Source of the DNA: Lacticaseibacillus hegangensis
Lineage (GTDB): Bacteria > Bacillota > Bacilli > Lactobacillales > Lactobacillaceae
Reading direction: 5' to 3'
DNA: 64,000 bases
NCBI RefSeq assembly: GCF_003946465.1
Contig: NZ_RHOL01000006.1
Location: 1-64,000 of the forward strand
A program made the position numbers and the translations under genes. The notes beneath the pieces are model-generated. The model had not been told where the DNA came from and ran no database searches. It saw only the letters and a list, made by a program, of their open reading frames with translations. This document shows, piece by piece, positions 35,931-43,846 of the stretch. The stretch's first letter is position 1. The number at the start of each line of letters is the position of its first letter.

Positions 35931-36519
35931 GCTCGCTTTCCTCCATATAAAATAGTCAGATGTCTAATCCGACATCGGAACCCCAATGTTATGAGCAGTA
36001 TACTCAGTCAAAATATTACTAAATTATTATCTCCTTCCTTATAAGAATTTGACGCAAATAAACAAGTCCGAGTCCATGTGAGATTGTAAGCGATTACCGG
36101 AAACTAGTCAAATCAAAAAACTCTGAGTATCATATATTTTTAGTAAAAAGTCTTTTTACTAGGCCTCGTAATTTTACTACAATAATGTTTTCTAACAAAT
36201 AAATCGTTTTCATACACACAACTAGCCAACAATCACGTCGGTCCCATTGAACATCTTGAATGAGTGACTAATTATCCATAGCCTCCTTATCCGGATAACG
36301 TCATCGTCCCTGAAAATGTAATTTTGCTGGTTGAGAGATGAACTGAAGGCTGGGTAATTACTAAGGCTTTATTCACTAGCTTTTCCGCACACTTATAATC
36401 TATATCTGTTGAACAAAGTACCGCAGGAAGAAGAGATTCAACAAAGAATGGCCAGCAGCCCTCACATGTGACAATTGTCTGGGGGCGAGATGATGGACTT
36501 TTTAAGCCCGTGGTGTTGG
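35931..36519. other. AT-rich intergenic region upstream of the surface-protein gene
   Basis: About 590 bp with no supported gene. It holds a cre-like site (36085-36098), a 9-bp-arm hairpin AGTAAAAAG/CTTTTTACT near 36150, and the 12-bp palindrome TTATCCGGATAA near 36288. Presumably the remainder of the inserted segment and the regulatory region of the surface protein. Confidence 0.5.
36085..36098 (+). promoter_or_regulatory. cre-like site upstream of the surface-protein gene
   Basis: TGTAAGCGATTACC matches the cre consensus at 13 of 14 positions (last A replaced by C), about 155 bp upstream of the start codon. Confidence 0.45.
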
Positions 36520-36553
36520 TTGCCTTTACTCAGGCTGTAAACTAAACTATATA
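36520..36553 (+). promoter_or_regulatory. dnaB promoter
   Basis: Two overlapping readings, each with a 17-nt spacer: TTTACT (36525-36530) with TATATA (36548-36553), or TTGCCT (36520-36525) with TAAACT (36543-36548). It gives dnaB its own promoter, needed because the insertion cut it off from rplI. Confidence 0.6.
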
Positions 36554-36589
36554 GGATAACTCACGATGTAAGAAAAGGAGCCCTCGAGC

Positions 36590-38032
36590 ATGGATAATCA
36601 GATCCGGAACATGCCACCGCAAGATACAGACGCCGAAAAAGCGCTTCTCGGGGGCATTTTTCTGAGCCCAAGTTCGCTTGCGACGGCCGAAGAGTTCCTC
36701 GTACCGGAGGCTTTTTATAAGCGCGCAAACCAGCTGGTATTCGCCGCGATGTCCGACCTGTCGTTGAACGAGGAGGGCATCGACGTGGTCACGGTCAAGA
36801 ATTACCTGGACGACCACAACCAGCTCGATGACGTCGGTGGCGTGCCGTATTTGATGGAGCTGTCCGACGCCGTTCCAACGCCGGATAATGTGGTCTATTA
36901 CGCCAAAATCATCGCGGACAAGGCGCAGTTGCGCCAGCTGATCGATGCCGCGACGAAAATCATTCAGCAGAGCTACGACGATCCCCATGATGTGCAGGCC
37001 CTGATGGAAAACGCCGAATCGGCGATCATGAAGGTCAACGATGGCAACCAGCAAGGCGGATTCCGCCCCATCAAAGACGTGCTGAACCTGACCATGAACG
37101 AGATCGACAAGTTGGCGCAGGGTGATCAGACCATTACGGGACTGCCGACTGGCTTCAAGGCCCTCGACGAAATTACGACCGGCCTGCACGACGACGAGCT
37201 GATTATTTTGGCCGCCCGCCCGGCCGTCGGGAAAACGGCGTTCGCGCTGAATATTGCGCAAAACGTCGGTACCAAGACGCCGAAGACTGTCGCGATGTTT
37301 TCGCTGGAAATGGGGGCGGAGTCCCTGGTCAACCGCATGCTGTGTGCGGAAGGCAACATCAACTCGCAGCACCTGCGCACGGGCCAGCTGACCCCTGACG
37401 ACTGGAACAGTTTGGTCGTGGCGATGGGCAGCCTGAGCAATGCCTCGATTTTTATCGACGACACCCCGGGCATGCGCGTGGCACAGATTCGCTCCGAGTG
37501 CCTCAAGCTCCAAAAGGAAATGAAGGAAAAGAAAACCACAGACAAGAATGGCAATCAGGAAAAGGGTGCTCACCCCTTGGGCCTGGTCGTGATCGATTAC
37601 CTGCAGCTGATCGAAGGCACCGGCGAAAACCGGCAGCAGGAAGTTTCGGCAATTTCTCGTCAGCTGAAAAAGCTGGCCAAGGAGCTGCACTGCCCGGTCA
37701 TCGCGCTGTCGCAGCTGTCGCGTGGCGTTGAGCAGCGCCAGGACAAGCGGCCGGTGCTGTCCGATATTCGTGAATCCGGGTCGATTGAGCAGGATGCCGA
37801 CATTGTCGCGTTCTTGTACCGCGAGGACTACTACCGCGATGGTGAAGGCGGCGACGACGACGATGACGCCGACAACAGCAACAACAATGCCCAGGGCAAC
37901 GGCGACGAGCCGGATGTTGGCCCAATTGAAGTCATCATCGAAAAGAACCGGTCGGGCGCGCGCGGCACGGTCAAGTTGCTGTTTGTGAAGTCATACAATA
38001 AGTTCAGTTCAATTGCGCCAATGTCAGAGTAA
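36590..38032 (+). CDS. dnaB: replicative DNA helicase DnaB
   Basis: 480 residues, about 20 longer than usual. N-terminal domain (MPPQDTDAEKALLGGIFL onward), linker, and RecA-like C-terminal domain with Walker A ARPAVGKT near 209-216, Walker B VVIDYLQL near 334 and the SQLSRGVEQR loop near 375. The additional length is in two low-complexity insertions: a Lys/Gly-rich one near 315-325 and an Asp/Asn-rich one near 422-445 within the segment after YREDYY. The hexamer unwinds DNA at the fork. SD AAGGAG. Confidence 0.96.
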   Translation: MDNQIRNMPPQDTDAEKALLGGIFLSPSSLATAEEFLVPEAFYKRANQLVFAAMSDLSLNEEGIDVVTVKNYLDDHNQLDDVGGVPYLMELSDAVPTPDNVVYYAKIIADKAQLRQLIDAATKIIQQSYDDPHDVQALMENAESAIMKVNDGNQQGGFRPIKDVLNLTMNEIDKLAQGDQTITGLPTGFKALDEITTGLHDDELIILAARPAVGKTAFALNIAQNVGTKTPKTVAMFSLEMGAESLVNRMLCAEGNINSQHLRTGQLTPDDWNSLVVAMGSLSNASIFIDDTPGMRVAQIRSECLKLQKEMKEKKTTDKNGNQEKGAHPLGLVVIDYLQLIEGTGENRQQEVSAISRQLKKLAKELHCPVIALSQLSRGVEQRQDKRPVLSDIRESGSIEQDADIVAFLYREDYYRDGEGGDDDDDADNSNNNAQGNGDEPDVGPIEVIIEKNRSGARGTVKLLFVKSYNKFSSIAPMSE

Positions 38033-38036
38033 AGGC

Positions 38037-38162
38037 AGGCTGCGTAGCACTGGCGCACTTAGCGGGATGGATAGCCTAGCTCAGCGCATTGAAGCCGCAT
38101 TTGGCTTCGAGGTGCTGAGCGTAGCTATCCACTTCCGCGTTGCCAGTGCGAAGCGCGACTAT
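38037..38162 (-). repeat. eight-copy repeat, copy B1 (short form, inverted)
   Basis: Read on the minus strand: outer arms GCACTGGC/GCCAGTGC, second stem GGATAGC/GCTATCC, third stem GCTCAGC/GCTGAGC, tip AAGCC/GGCTT between CTCG and CAAT. It starts 5 bp after the dnaB stop. Confidence 0.87.
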
Positions 38163-38180
38163 GCGTACAACCCCTTGTTT

Positions 38181-38198
38181 CCTCGCTGAGCGCGACTA
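38181..38198 (-). repeat. eight-copy repeat, 5'-end fragment
   Basis: Minus strand TAGTCGCGCTCAGCGAGG, the conserved 5' start plus an outer arm identical to that of copy C at 42.5 kb, without the rest of the element. Confidence 0.55.
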
Positions 38199-38208
38199 CG
38201 GGTGTGAA

Positions 38209-38336
38209 CTTAGTTGCGCTCAGCCGAGCAACGCCCGAGCATCTAGCTACGCTCAAGGCCTCGCCAGCCAAAAGCGCTGGCAATGCCTTAAGCTAGGCTA
38301 GCTGTCGGGCTAAGTGCACTCGGCTTCGCAGCCTTA
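38209..38336 (+). repeat. eight-copy repeat, copy B2 (short form)
   Basis: Outer arms AGCCGAG/CTCGGCT, second stem CCCGA/TCGGG plus CTAGC/GCTAG, third stem AAGGC/GCCTT, tip CCAGC/GCTGG between CTCG and CAAT. It ends 17 bp before the next start codon, so the ribosome site AAGGAGG directly follows the element. Confidence 0.88.
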
Positions 38337-38353
38337 GAAAGGAGGTCCCCACC

Positions 38354-39508
38354 ATGGATGCAATTTTGATGAGTCTCATGACTGCCCTCAACGAGCAGCT
38401 TTTGATCAACGTTTATCAGCGCGACACCGATGATTTTTACACTGGTTACGTGCAATCGCTGGGCAAGCAGCGGGTGCTCCTTTCGACGTACAACGACGCG
38501 GGGATCGCCGACGGGGCGGTGCTGATTTCGTTCACCGCGATCGATCAGGTCGAGTTCGCCGGGGATGACCTGGTCGACATGTCGTTTCGCATGCGTGTGG
38601 CGGCCGAGAAGCATTTTCTCACCATGGCCGAGCCGAGCCCCGAGCTGCATTTTGACCCGCGCAAAAGCCTGATGCATCAGCTGGCCGCGCAGGCGCAGCG
38701 CACCGGCGAAGTGATCCTGGTGATCCTCGCCGATGATGACGCGTACCTGGAAGGCCAGGTCACGGCCGTGGCGGAAGGCCGCATGACGCTGTCCGTGTTC
38801 AACAAGTTCAATTACACGGATGTGCGGTACATGCAGGTCGATTTTGCCGACGTGCTGGTGGTCGAGTTCCAGGGCCTTGAGCTGCACCTGGAAAGTCAGC
38901 TGGTCCAAAAGCGCAACGAGCTGCACCACGTTGTCACTAAAATTATCCAGAACGACGGGCAGCTCAAGTCCGTGTTCACGGATGCGCAGGCCGCCGGCAC
39001 GCTGCTGGCGGCAATGCCGAAGGGCGGGGACGACCAGTTTTACGTCGGCACCGTTAAGGCCATCAACGACAGCGTGGTCGTGCTGCGGCTCAAGGACATG
39101 GCCGGCCAGTTCGGCGGTTATGTGGCGCTGCGGCTCACCAGTCTGCAAAGCGTGACGCTGGCCTCGGATTACCTGCAAACGGTGCAGGCGTACAGCGACT
39201 GGATGATGGCCAATCACCTGGAAAAGCAGCCGGTGCTGAACGCCGACCGCGAGTTCGACAGCTCCTCAGACCTGTTTCAGAGTCTGATCCAGGAGGCGGC
39301 GGCCTTCGAGCGGGTCGTGCGCGTGCGCACGAAGGACGATGATGACCACCTGATGGGCGTGCCCGAGGCAGTCGGCCCTGCCAACTTCGAGATGCAACTG
39401 CCGAGTGACAGTGAGCCTGCGCTGGTCGCGTTTGATGACGTGCAGGAAATCGCGTTCGGCCACATCTATGCCTACCTGCAGGAGGCGCGGCTGCATCACG
39501 AACGGTAA
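38354..39508 (+). CDS. hypothetical protein with four internal beta-barrel-like repeats
   Basis: 384 residues, not recognised. It reads as four modules of about 70-90 residues, each with the pattern G-x-V, a run of alternating hydrophobics, LLS/LSV/LRL, and a hydrophobic-D-(I/V)-x-x-(I/V)-x-F end: for example YTGYVQSLGKQRVLLS then ISFTAIDQVEFAG, and YLEGQVTAVAEGRMTLSV then VDFADVLVVEFQG. This is reminiscent of Sm/Lsm-type barrels. No signal or membrane segment. ATG follows AAGGAGG. It is between dnaB and purA. Confidence 0.75.
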   Translation: MDAILMSLMTALNEQLLINVYQRDTDDFYTGYVQSLGKQRVLLSTYNDAGIADGAVLISFTAIDQVEFAGDDLVDMSFRMRVAAEKHFLTMAEPSPELHFDPRKSLMHQLAAQAQRTGEVILVILADDDAYLEGQVTAVAEGRMTLSVFNKFNYTDVRYMQVDFADVLVVEFQGLELHLESQLVQKRNELHHVVTKIIQNDGQLKSVFTDAQAAGTLLAAMPKGGDDQFYVGTVKAINDSVVVLRLKDMAGQFGGYVALRLTSLQSVTLASDYLQTVQAYSDWMMANHLEKQPVLNADREFDSSSDLFQSLIQEAAAFERVVRVRTKDDDDHLMGVPEAVGPANFEMQLPSDSEPALVAFDDVQEIAFGHIYAYLQEARLHHER

Positions 39509-39530
39509 TTCGGTTATTTTTGAATATTGA

Positions 39531-39561
39531 AAAATCCGGACGCAAATTGTTCGGATTTTTT
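39531..39561 (+). terminator. terminator before purA
   Basis: AAATCCG/CGGATTT stem around a 13-nt loop, then TTTTTTG. Confidence 0.7.
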
Positions 39562-39585
39562 GTATTCTTTTTAAATTTAAAAAAT

Positions 39586-39600
39586 TAACATTCGGGTTTA
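39586..39600. promoter_or_regulatory. candidate PurBox upstream of purA
   Basis: Reverse complement TAAACCCGAATGTTA resembles the PurR box (AWWWCCGAACWWT) and shares TAAACCCGAA with the site upstream of the second purine permease. A second match, AAATCCGAACAAT on the minus strand at 39546-39558, overlaps the terminator stem. Confidence 0.45.
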
Positions 39601-39603
39601 GGC

Positions 39604-39632
39604 TTGAAAGCCAGCCGCAATGTTGTTATCAT
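39604..39632 (+). promoter_or_regulatory. purA promoter
   Basis: TTGAAA at 39604-39609, 17-nt spacer, TATCAT at 39627-39632. Confidence 0.7.
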
Positions 39633-39684
39633 ACTGAGTGGCAATGAGTGGCATTTACCAATCGAAACGAAGGAGCGAGCAGTC

Positions 39685-40974
39685 ATGGGAACAGTCGTAG
39701 TTGTTGGCACACAGTGGGGCGACGAAGGTAAGGGGAAAATTACTGATTTCCTCAGCCAAGGCGCGAAAATCATCGGCCGCTATCAAGGCGGGGACAACGC
39801 CGGGCACACGATTCACCAGGGCGGTCAGGTGTACAAGCTGCGGCTGATCCCCAGCGGCATTTTGCATTCACACCAGCTGTCAGTGATCGGCAACGGCGTG
39901 GTCGTCAACCCGAAGAGCCTGGTTGAAGAGCTCGCCCACCTGCGCGAGCAAGGCGTTGCCGGCGATAACCTACGCGTGTCCGACCGCGCGCAGGTCATCC
40001 TGCCGTACCATATCGCGCTGGACAAGCTGCAGGAAGCGGCCAAGGGTGCGGACAAGATCGGGACCACCAACCGCGGCATCGGCCCGGCATACATGGACAA
40101 GGCCGCCCGCGTCGGCATTCGCATCGCCGACCTGCTCGACCGGGAAACTTTTGAGGAAAAACTGCTCGCCAACCTCAAGGAAAAGAACCTGCTGTTCACC
40201 AAGATTTACGACGCTGAACCGATGAATTTTGACGACATTTTCGAGGAATACTACGGCTACGGCCAGCAGATCAAACAATACGTCACCGACACCTCGGTTG
40301 TCCTTAACGACGCGATCGACCACGGCGAAAACGTGCTGTTCGAAGGCGCGCAAGGCACCATGCTCGACGTCGACCAGGGTACCTACCCGTTCGTCACTTC
40401 ATCCAATCCGGCCGGTGGGGTCACCACCGGTTCCGGCGTTGGCGCGTCGAAAATCGATCGCGTGGTCGGCGTGGCCAAAGCCTACACCTCGCGGGTTGGC
40501 GACGGCCCGTTCCCGAGTGAGCTGTTCGATGACGACGGCAGCTTCATCCGTGAGGCCGGCCACGAGTACGGCACCGTCACTGGCCGTCCGCGCCGCATTG
40601 GCTGGTTCGACGCCGTGGTGGTCAATCACGCCCGCCGCGTCGCTGGGGTCACGGACCTCGCGCTGAACTCGATTGATGTGCTGACCGGACTCAAGACGGT
40701 TAAAATATGCACGGCCTACGATCTGAACGGCGAGACCATCACGCGCTACCCCGCCTCGCTCAAGGAGCTGGCGGCCTGCAAGCCGATTTACGAGGAGCTG
40801 CCCGGCTGGGACGAGGACATCACCGGCGCCAAGACGCTGGCCGACTTGCCCGAAAACGCCCGCAATTATGTGAAGCGCATCGTTGAACTGACCAACGTCG
40901 ACCTGTTGACGTTCTCAGTTGGGCCGGACCGTGAGCAGACCAATGTGCTGGCAGATATTTGGCAAAAATTCTAA
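39685..40974 (+). CDS. purA: adenylosuccinate synthetase
   Basis: 429 residues, normal length. N-terminal GTP-binding loop [11 protein letters not shown] (residues 11-21), catalytic Asp13 and the His in [10 protein letters not shown]. Converts IMP and Asp to adenylosuccinate with GTP in the AMP branch of purine synthesis. ATG at 39685 follows AAGGAGCGA. Possible PurR boxes and a good promoter lie upstream, and a long terminator follows. Confidence 0.97.
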   Translation: MGTVVVVGTQWGDEGKGKITDFLSQGAKIIGRYQGGDNAGHTIHQGGQVYKLRLIPSGILHSHQLSVIGNGVVVNPKSLVEELAHLREQGVAGDNLRVSDRAQVILPYHIALDKLQEAAKGADKIGTTNRGIGPAYMDKAARVGIRIADLLDRETFEEKLLANLKEKNLLFTKIYDAEPMNFDDIFEEYYGYGQQIKQYVTDTSVVLNDAIDHGENVLFEGAQGTMLDVDQGTYPFVTSSNPAGGVTTGSGVGASKIDRVVGVAKAYTSRVGDGPFPSELFDDDGSFIREAGHEYGTVTGRPRRIGWFDAVVVNHARRVAGVTDLALNSIDVLTGLKTVKICTAYDLNGETITRYPASLKELAACKPIYEELPGWDEDITGAKTLADLPENARNYVKRIVELTNVDLLTFSVGPDREQTNVLADIWQKF

Positions 40975-40986
40975 CTTCAGTCTAAA

Positions 40987-41024
40987 AATGCCCCCGGTTC
41001 GCGTCGCTGCGAGCCGGGGGCATT
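40987..41024 (+). terminator. purA terminator
   Basis: Stem AATGCCCCCGGTTCGC/GCGAGCCGGGGGCATT with one mismatch. The U tract is short in both directions. Confidence 0.75.
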
Positions 41025-41040
41025 GCTGTATGCGCGTGAG

Positions 41041-41331
41041 TTAGTGCCTCTGCTGCAACCCCCACAAAACCAAGATCACAGCACTGAGCAGCAGGCGCAC
41101 GGCCAAATGGGACCAGTGGATGTGGCCGTAGCGCTGATAGCCTTGAGCAATCGCCGCAGCCAGTAGCAGAACGATAGCGACTGGGATCGCCCAATGCCAT
41201 CGAAGACCAAGTAGCAGACAAATCGCCGCGGCTAAGCTGACCCAGTTTACCAGTACAGTGGGTTACCAGTCAGCGATGACGGCAAAGATGGTGAGTGCTG
41301 CATAGACTACGATTAGGATGTTAAGTATCAT
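41041..41331 (-). pseudogene. small membrane protein interrupted by an in-frame stop
   Basis: Minus strand ATG at 41331, 8 nt after GGAGG, encodes MILNILIVVYAALTIFAV and ends at TAA (41263-41265, codon 23). The same frame continues for 73 more codons with two clear membrane helices (VSLAAAICLLLGL; AVRLLLSAVILVLWGL) and no other stop until TAA at 41041. TGG-TAA-CCC could derive from TGG-CAA-CCC by one base change. Either a nonsense-mutated gene or a sequencing error; the intact protein would be a 96-residue membrane protein of unknown function. Confidence 0.65.
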
Positions 41332-41404
41332 CCATTTCGCCTCCTTGATTGACTTGATTTTTCTCAGTTTATACCACGCGGGACTGAATCAGCATCAAGG
41401 GTGC

Positions 41405-41438
41405 AAAAATGCCCTCCCAGCGTTAACTGGAAGGACAT
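41405..41438 (-). terminator. terminator of the small lipoprotein gene
   Basis: Minus strand ATGTCCTTCCAG/CTGGGAGGGCAT stem (two G-U pairs), 6-nt loop, then TTTTT. Confidence 0.75.
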
Positions 41439-41458
41439 CAGTCGGTAAAAGGCTGCAT

Positions 41459-41896
41459 TTATTTGGAGGCGGTACTGCTGTCGCTATCTTTCAGCTGGTT
41501 CCAGGTATTATTGACCTCGTCGGTGTGCTTTTGCTCCTTGGCGTGGATCTTCTTGGCAGTAGCGTTGGCCTTGACTGTCAGCTTCTTGGAAACCGACTTC
41601 TTAGCCTTGCTGTCTTCGTATTTCACGGTGACTTTGTTGTCCTGGTAGGCCTTGTTCACCATAAAATCACTGCTGAACTTACCGTTTTTCGGCTGGCTGG
41701 TGGCCTTTTGGCCGTTGACGTACAGGACGCCGTCGCCTTTGACCGTGCCCTTAGCCGTGGCGTTACCGGAATCATCCGAGTTGACGGTGGTCTTGGTCAG
41801 GCTGAGGCTCAAATCATTGCTCTTGCAGCCGCTGAGGCCAACAACCAGCAGCACCCCCGTCAACAGTGCCAACAATAAACGCATACTCTTCTTCAT
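41459..41896 (-). CDS. small lipoprotein with one Ig-like domain
   Basis: 145 residues. Lipobox GLSGC gives Cys24. The mature part is a single beta-rich module (TKTTVNSDDSGNATAKGTV, then VLYVNGQKATSQP and NKVTVKYEDSKAKKSVSK), like the extracellular Ig-type repeats of lactobacilli, followed by a charged helical tail. Function unknown. ATG at 41896 after AAAGGAGAG; earlier in-frame codons have no ribosome site. Confidence 0.75.
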   Translation of the reverse strand: MKKSMRLLLALLTGVLLVVGLSGCKSNDLSLSLTKTTVNSDDSGNATAKGTVKGDGVLYVNGQKATSQPKNGKFSSDFMVNKAYQDNKVTVKYEDSKAKKSVSKKLTVKANATAKKIHAKEQKHTDEVNNTWNQLKDSDSSTASK

Positions 41897-42050
41897 TTTC
41901 TCTCTCCTTTGTGAAAAAAGTCCGAGGAAAAGTATAGACCACTTCGGCAATGAATATGTTGATAATGAAAGCAAGATAAGAGAGTATGAGAGAAACAGGC
42001 CACATTTTAATCGAACGGGGGATTTTTGCGACTTTTTTACCTGATCAAAC

Positions 42051-42149
42051 AAAAAAGGCCACGATTCTCATCGTGGTCTCAGTGATCCGGTGCGTCAGCC
42101 TTCTGAACGCTCTCGCGCCGACCGAGTACCCGGATCGTGGTTTGGCACC
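42051..42149 (-). ncRNA. candidate small RNA with own promoter and terminator
   Basis: Minus strand transcript of about 99 nt starting near 42149 and ending at GGCCACGAT/ATCGTGGTC (42057-42078) followed by TTTTTTG. Upstream is TTGACA-17-GATACT. Internal pairing includes GATCCGG/CCGGATC closing a multi-branched middle with CGTTCAG/CTGACG. No reading frame with a ribosome site. Not recognised as a known RNA family. Confidence 0.6.
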
Positions 42150-42155
42150 GAAAGT

Positions 42156-42184
42156 AGTATCTCAAGTTTTAGCGGGCGTGTCAA
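42156..42184 (-). promoter_or_regulatory. promoter of the candidate small RNA
   Basis: TTGACA (42179-42184), 17-nt spacer, GATACT (42156-42161) on the minus strand. Confidence 0.65.
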
Positions 42185-42301
42185 ATGGTTCTCATTTATA
42201 GGGCAATAAGGTCAGAGGACATAATTTCAATGCTAGGCAACTAGCCTACAAATGGGGGTGCCATCTTACCCACGCGCTATGGCCGATAACGCCGTAGTGA
42301 T

Positions 42302-42337
42302 AAAAATGCCGCTCCCTTCCACCAAAGGGGGCGGCAT
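42302..42337 (-). terminator. terminator downstream of ddl
   Basis: Minus strand ATGCCGC/GCGGCAT with an inner CCCTTT/AAGGGA stem, then TTTTTA. The ddl transcript would pass through repeat copy C before ending here. Confidence 0.7.
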
Positions 42338-42430
42338 TCGTGCTAAAGATGGAAAAAGATCCTCGATAACCATAGTTTATCATGGCTGCTGTTGAGTTCT
42401 GACAACAAGGCAGTAGACATGACGCAAGAC

Positions 42431-42476
42431 GGCTTCGCAGCCTTTAGTCGCGCTCCGGGTTCGCAACGCCCGAGCC
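42431..42476 (+). repeat. eight-copy repeat, 5'-half fragment
   Basis: GGCTTCGCAGCC, TAGTCGCGCT, GGGTTCGCAACG and CCCGAGC: an element end and the first half of the next unit, cut off before its tip and followed 6 bp later by full copy C. Confidence 0.7.
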
Positions 42477-42482
42477 TTCACA

Positions 42483-42610
42483 GCCTAGTAGTTGCGCTCA
42501 GCGAGGCGACGCCCGAGCGGTTAGCTACGCATAAGGCCTCACCGGCAAACGACGCCGGCAAGGCCTTATGCTAGGCTACCCGTCGGGCTAAGTGCGCCTC
42601 GCTTCGCAGT
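42483..42610 (+). repeat. eight-copy repeat, copy C (short form)
   Basis: Outer arms AGCGAGGCG/CGCCTCGCT, second stem CCCGA/TCGGG plus TAGC/GCTA, third stem GCATAAGGC/GCCTTATGC (perfect), tip CCGGC/GCCGG. The internal loop is CTCA/CAAG instead of CTCG/CAAT. It ends 3 bp from the ddl stop codon. Confidence 0.88.
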
Positions 42611-42613
42611 CTG

Positions 42614-43672
42614 TTAGTTATTCATCCCGTCCTCGTAGATCTTGAGCTTGCCCTTGACGATGCTTTCGACCAGGTCAGGGTAGGCCACGCCTTCCGCCTC
42701 TGCTTCTTGCGGCAGGAGGGACAGCGGCGTCATGCCCGGCAGGTTGTTGGCTTCGATGACCCAAACGCCAAAGTCGTTGGCGAAGAAGTCGACGCGGCCG
42801 TAGTTTTGCATGCCCAGGACCTTCATGGTTTGAATCGCCACCCGCTTCATTTCATCGTGGACCGCGGGATCGAGGTCGTGCGGCGGGGTGATGAAGTCGG
42901 TGTGGCCAGGCTGAAACTTGTGTTCAAAGTCGTACCAGCCGTCGTGGACTTTGATCTCAATGGCCGGAAACGCGTGGCCGTTGACGACGCCCAGCGAGAA
43001 CTCGCGGCCCTCAATGAAGTCCTCGACGATGGCCGAATTATCGAAGCGGAAAACGTCCACGAGGCCGCTTTCGAGCTCCTCATCGTTGTGCACGATGTGG
43101 GTGCCGACAGAGGAACCACCCGAAGTTGGCTTGAGCACGACCGGGTAGGCAAACGGGAGCTTGTGCCCTTTTGGTCCCTGGTCGCGGGTGATCTCGACGA
43201 ACGCCGCGGTCTTAATACTGTGGTACAGCATGATCTCCTTGGAGTAGACCTTGTTCATGGTGATGCCAGACGCAGTGGAGCCGCTGCCGGTGTACTTGAT
43301 GTTGTTCAGGTCGAGGACGGCCTGGACCTTGCCGTTTTCGCCGTCGCCGCCGTGAAGGCCGAGGAAGACGATGTCGGCTGCCTTGCAAATGTCGAGCACG
43401 TTGGGGCCAAACAGCGTTGTGTCGTCGCCGGGACGCAGCGCATTGATGTCTTCATCGGTCAAGATCGCATCCGAGATGTTCAGGTCCTTGGATGTGTTGG
43501 CGTCTTCGAACACGGATGAAGCCGGCTGGCCTTTCAGGTCGTAGCCGAGGAACAGGTCGATGAACGTGGCTTCGTGGCTCTTGTCACGCAGCGCGTTGGT
43601 CAGTCGGTAGCCGCTGGAGATCGAGACGTTGCGCTCGGTGCTCCGGCCGCCGGCTAATACGACAATTTTCAT
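42614..43672 (-). CDS. ddl: D-alanine--D-alanine/D-lactate ligase
   Basis: 352 residues. ATP-grasp ligase that makes the terminal dipeptide or depsipeptide of peptidoglycan. Marks: [14 protein letters not shown] at the N terminus, [11 protein letters not shown] near 105, [14 protein letters not shown] near 185 and [15 protein letters not shown] near the end. In the omega-loop the motif is YDFEHKF with Phe253 where D-Ala-D-Ala ligases have Tyr; Phe is the residue linked to D-Ala-D-Lac synthesis and natural vancomycin resistance. ATG after GGGAGG. It is divergent from a D-2-hydroxyacid dehydrogenase, which could make D-lactate (inference). Confidence 0.9.
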   Translation of the reverse strand: MKIVVLAGGRSTERNVSISSGYRLTNALRDKSHEATFIDLFLGYDLKGQPASSVFEDANTSKDLNISDAILTDEDINALRPGDDTTLFGPNVLDICKAADIVFLGLHGGDGENGKVQAVLDLNNIKYTGSGSTASGITMNKVYSKEIMLYHSIKTAAFVEITRDQGPKGHKLPFAYPVVLKPTSGGSSVGTHIVHNDEELESGLVDVFRFDNSAIVEDFIEGREFSLGVVNGHAFPAIEIKVHDGWYDFEHKFQPGHTDFITPPHDLDPAVHDEMKRVAIQTMKVLGMQNYGRVDFFANDFGVWVIEANNLPGMTPLSLLPQEAEAEGVAYPDLVESIVKGKLKIYEDGMNN

Positions 43673-43740
43673 AGGTATAAAACCTCCCGATAGTTTTAGA
43701 ACCTTAAGTGTATCACAGCTAATTTAGAGATTAACAGGGA

Positions 43741-43754
43741 AGTAACCGCTTTCA
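43741..43754 (-). promoter_or_regulatory. cre-like site between ddl and the hydroxyacid dehydrogenase gene
   Basis: Minus strand TGAAAGCGGTTACT, 13 of 14 positions of the cre consensus. Confidence 0.4.
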
Positions 43755-43846
43755 CTTAATTTTAAGCTTTACACGGCCGGCAACAGTGGCCAAACCCCGG
43801 CCGCGCCCTGTATACTGAGGAAAAAGTTAAAAGGAGCGCGCCCTTC

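Noticed and set aside
36060-36580. A small gene in the AT-rich region before dnaB
   Set aside because: No open frame with a ribosome site. Only palindromes and promoter-like sequences were seen.
40982-41221. 79-codon minus-strand frame after purA
   Set aside because: Overlaps the purA terminator. The adjacent frame carries the real, interrupted membrane-protein gene.
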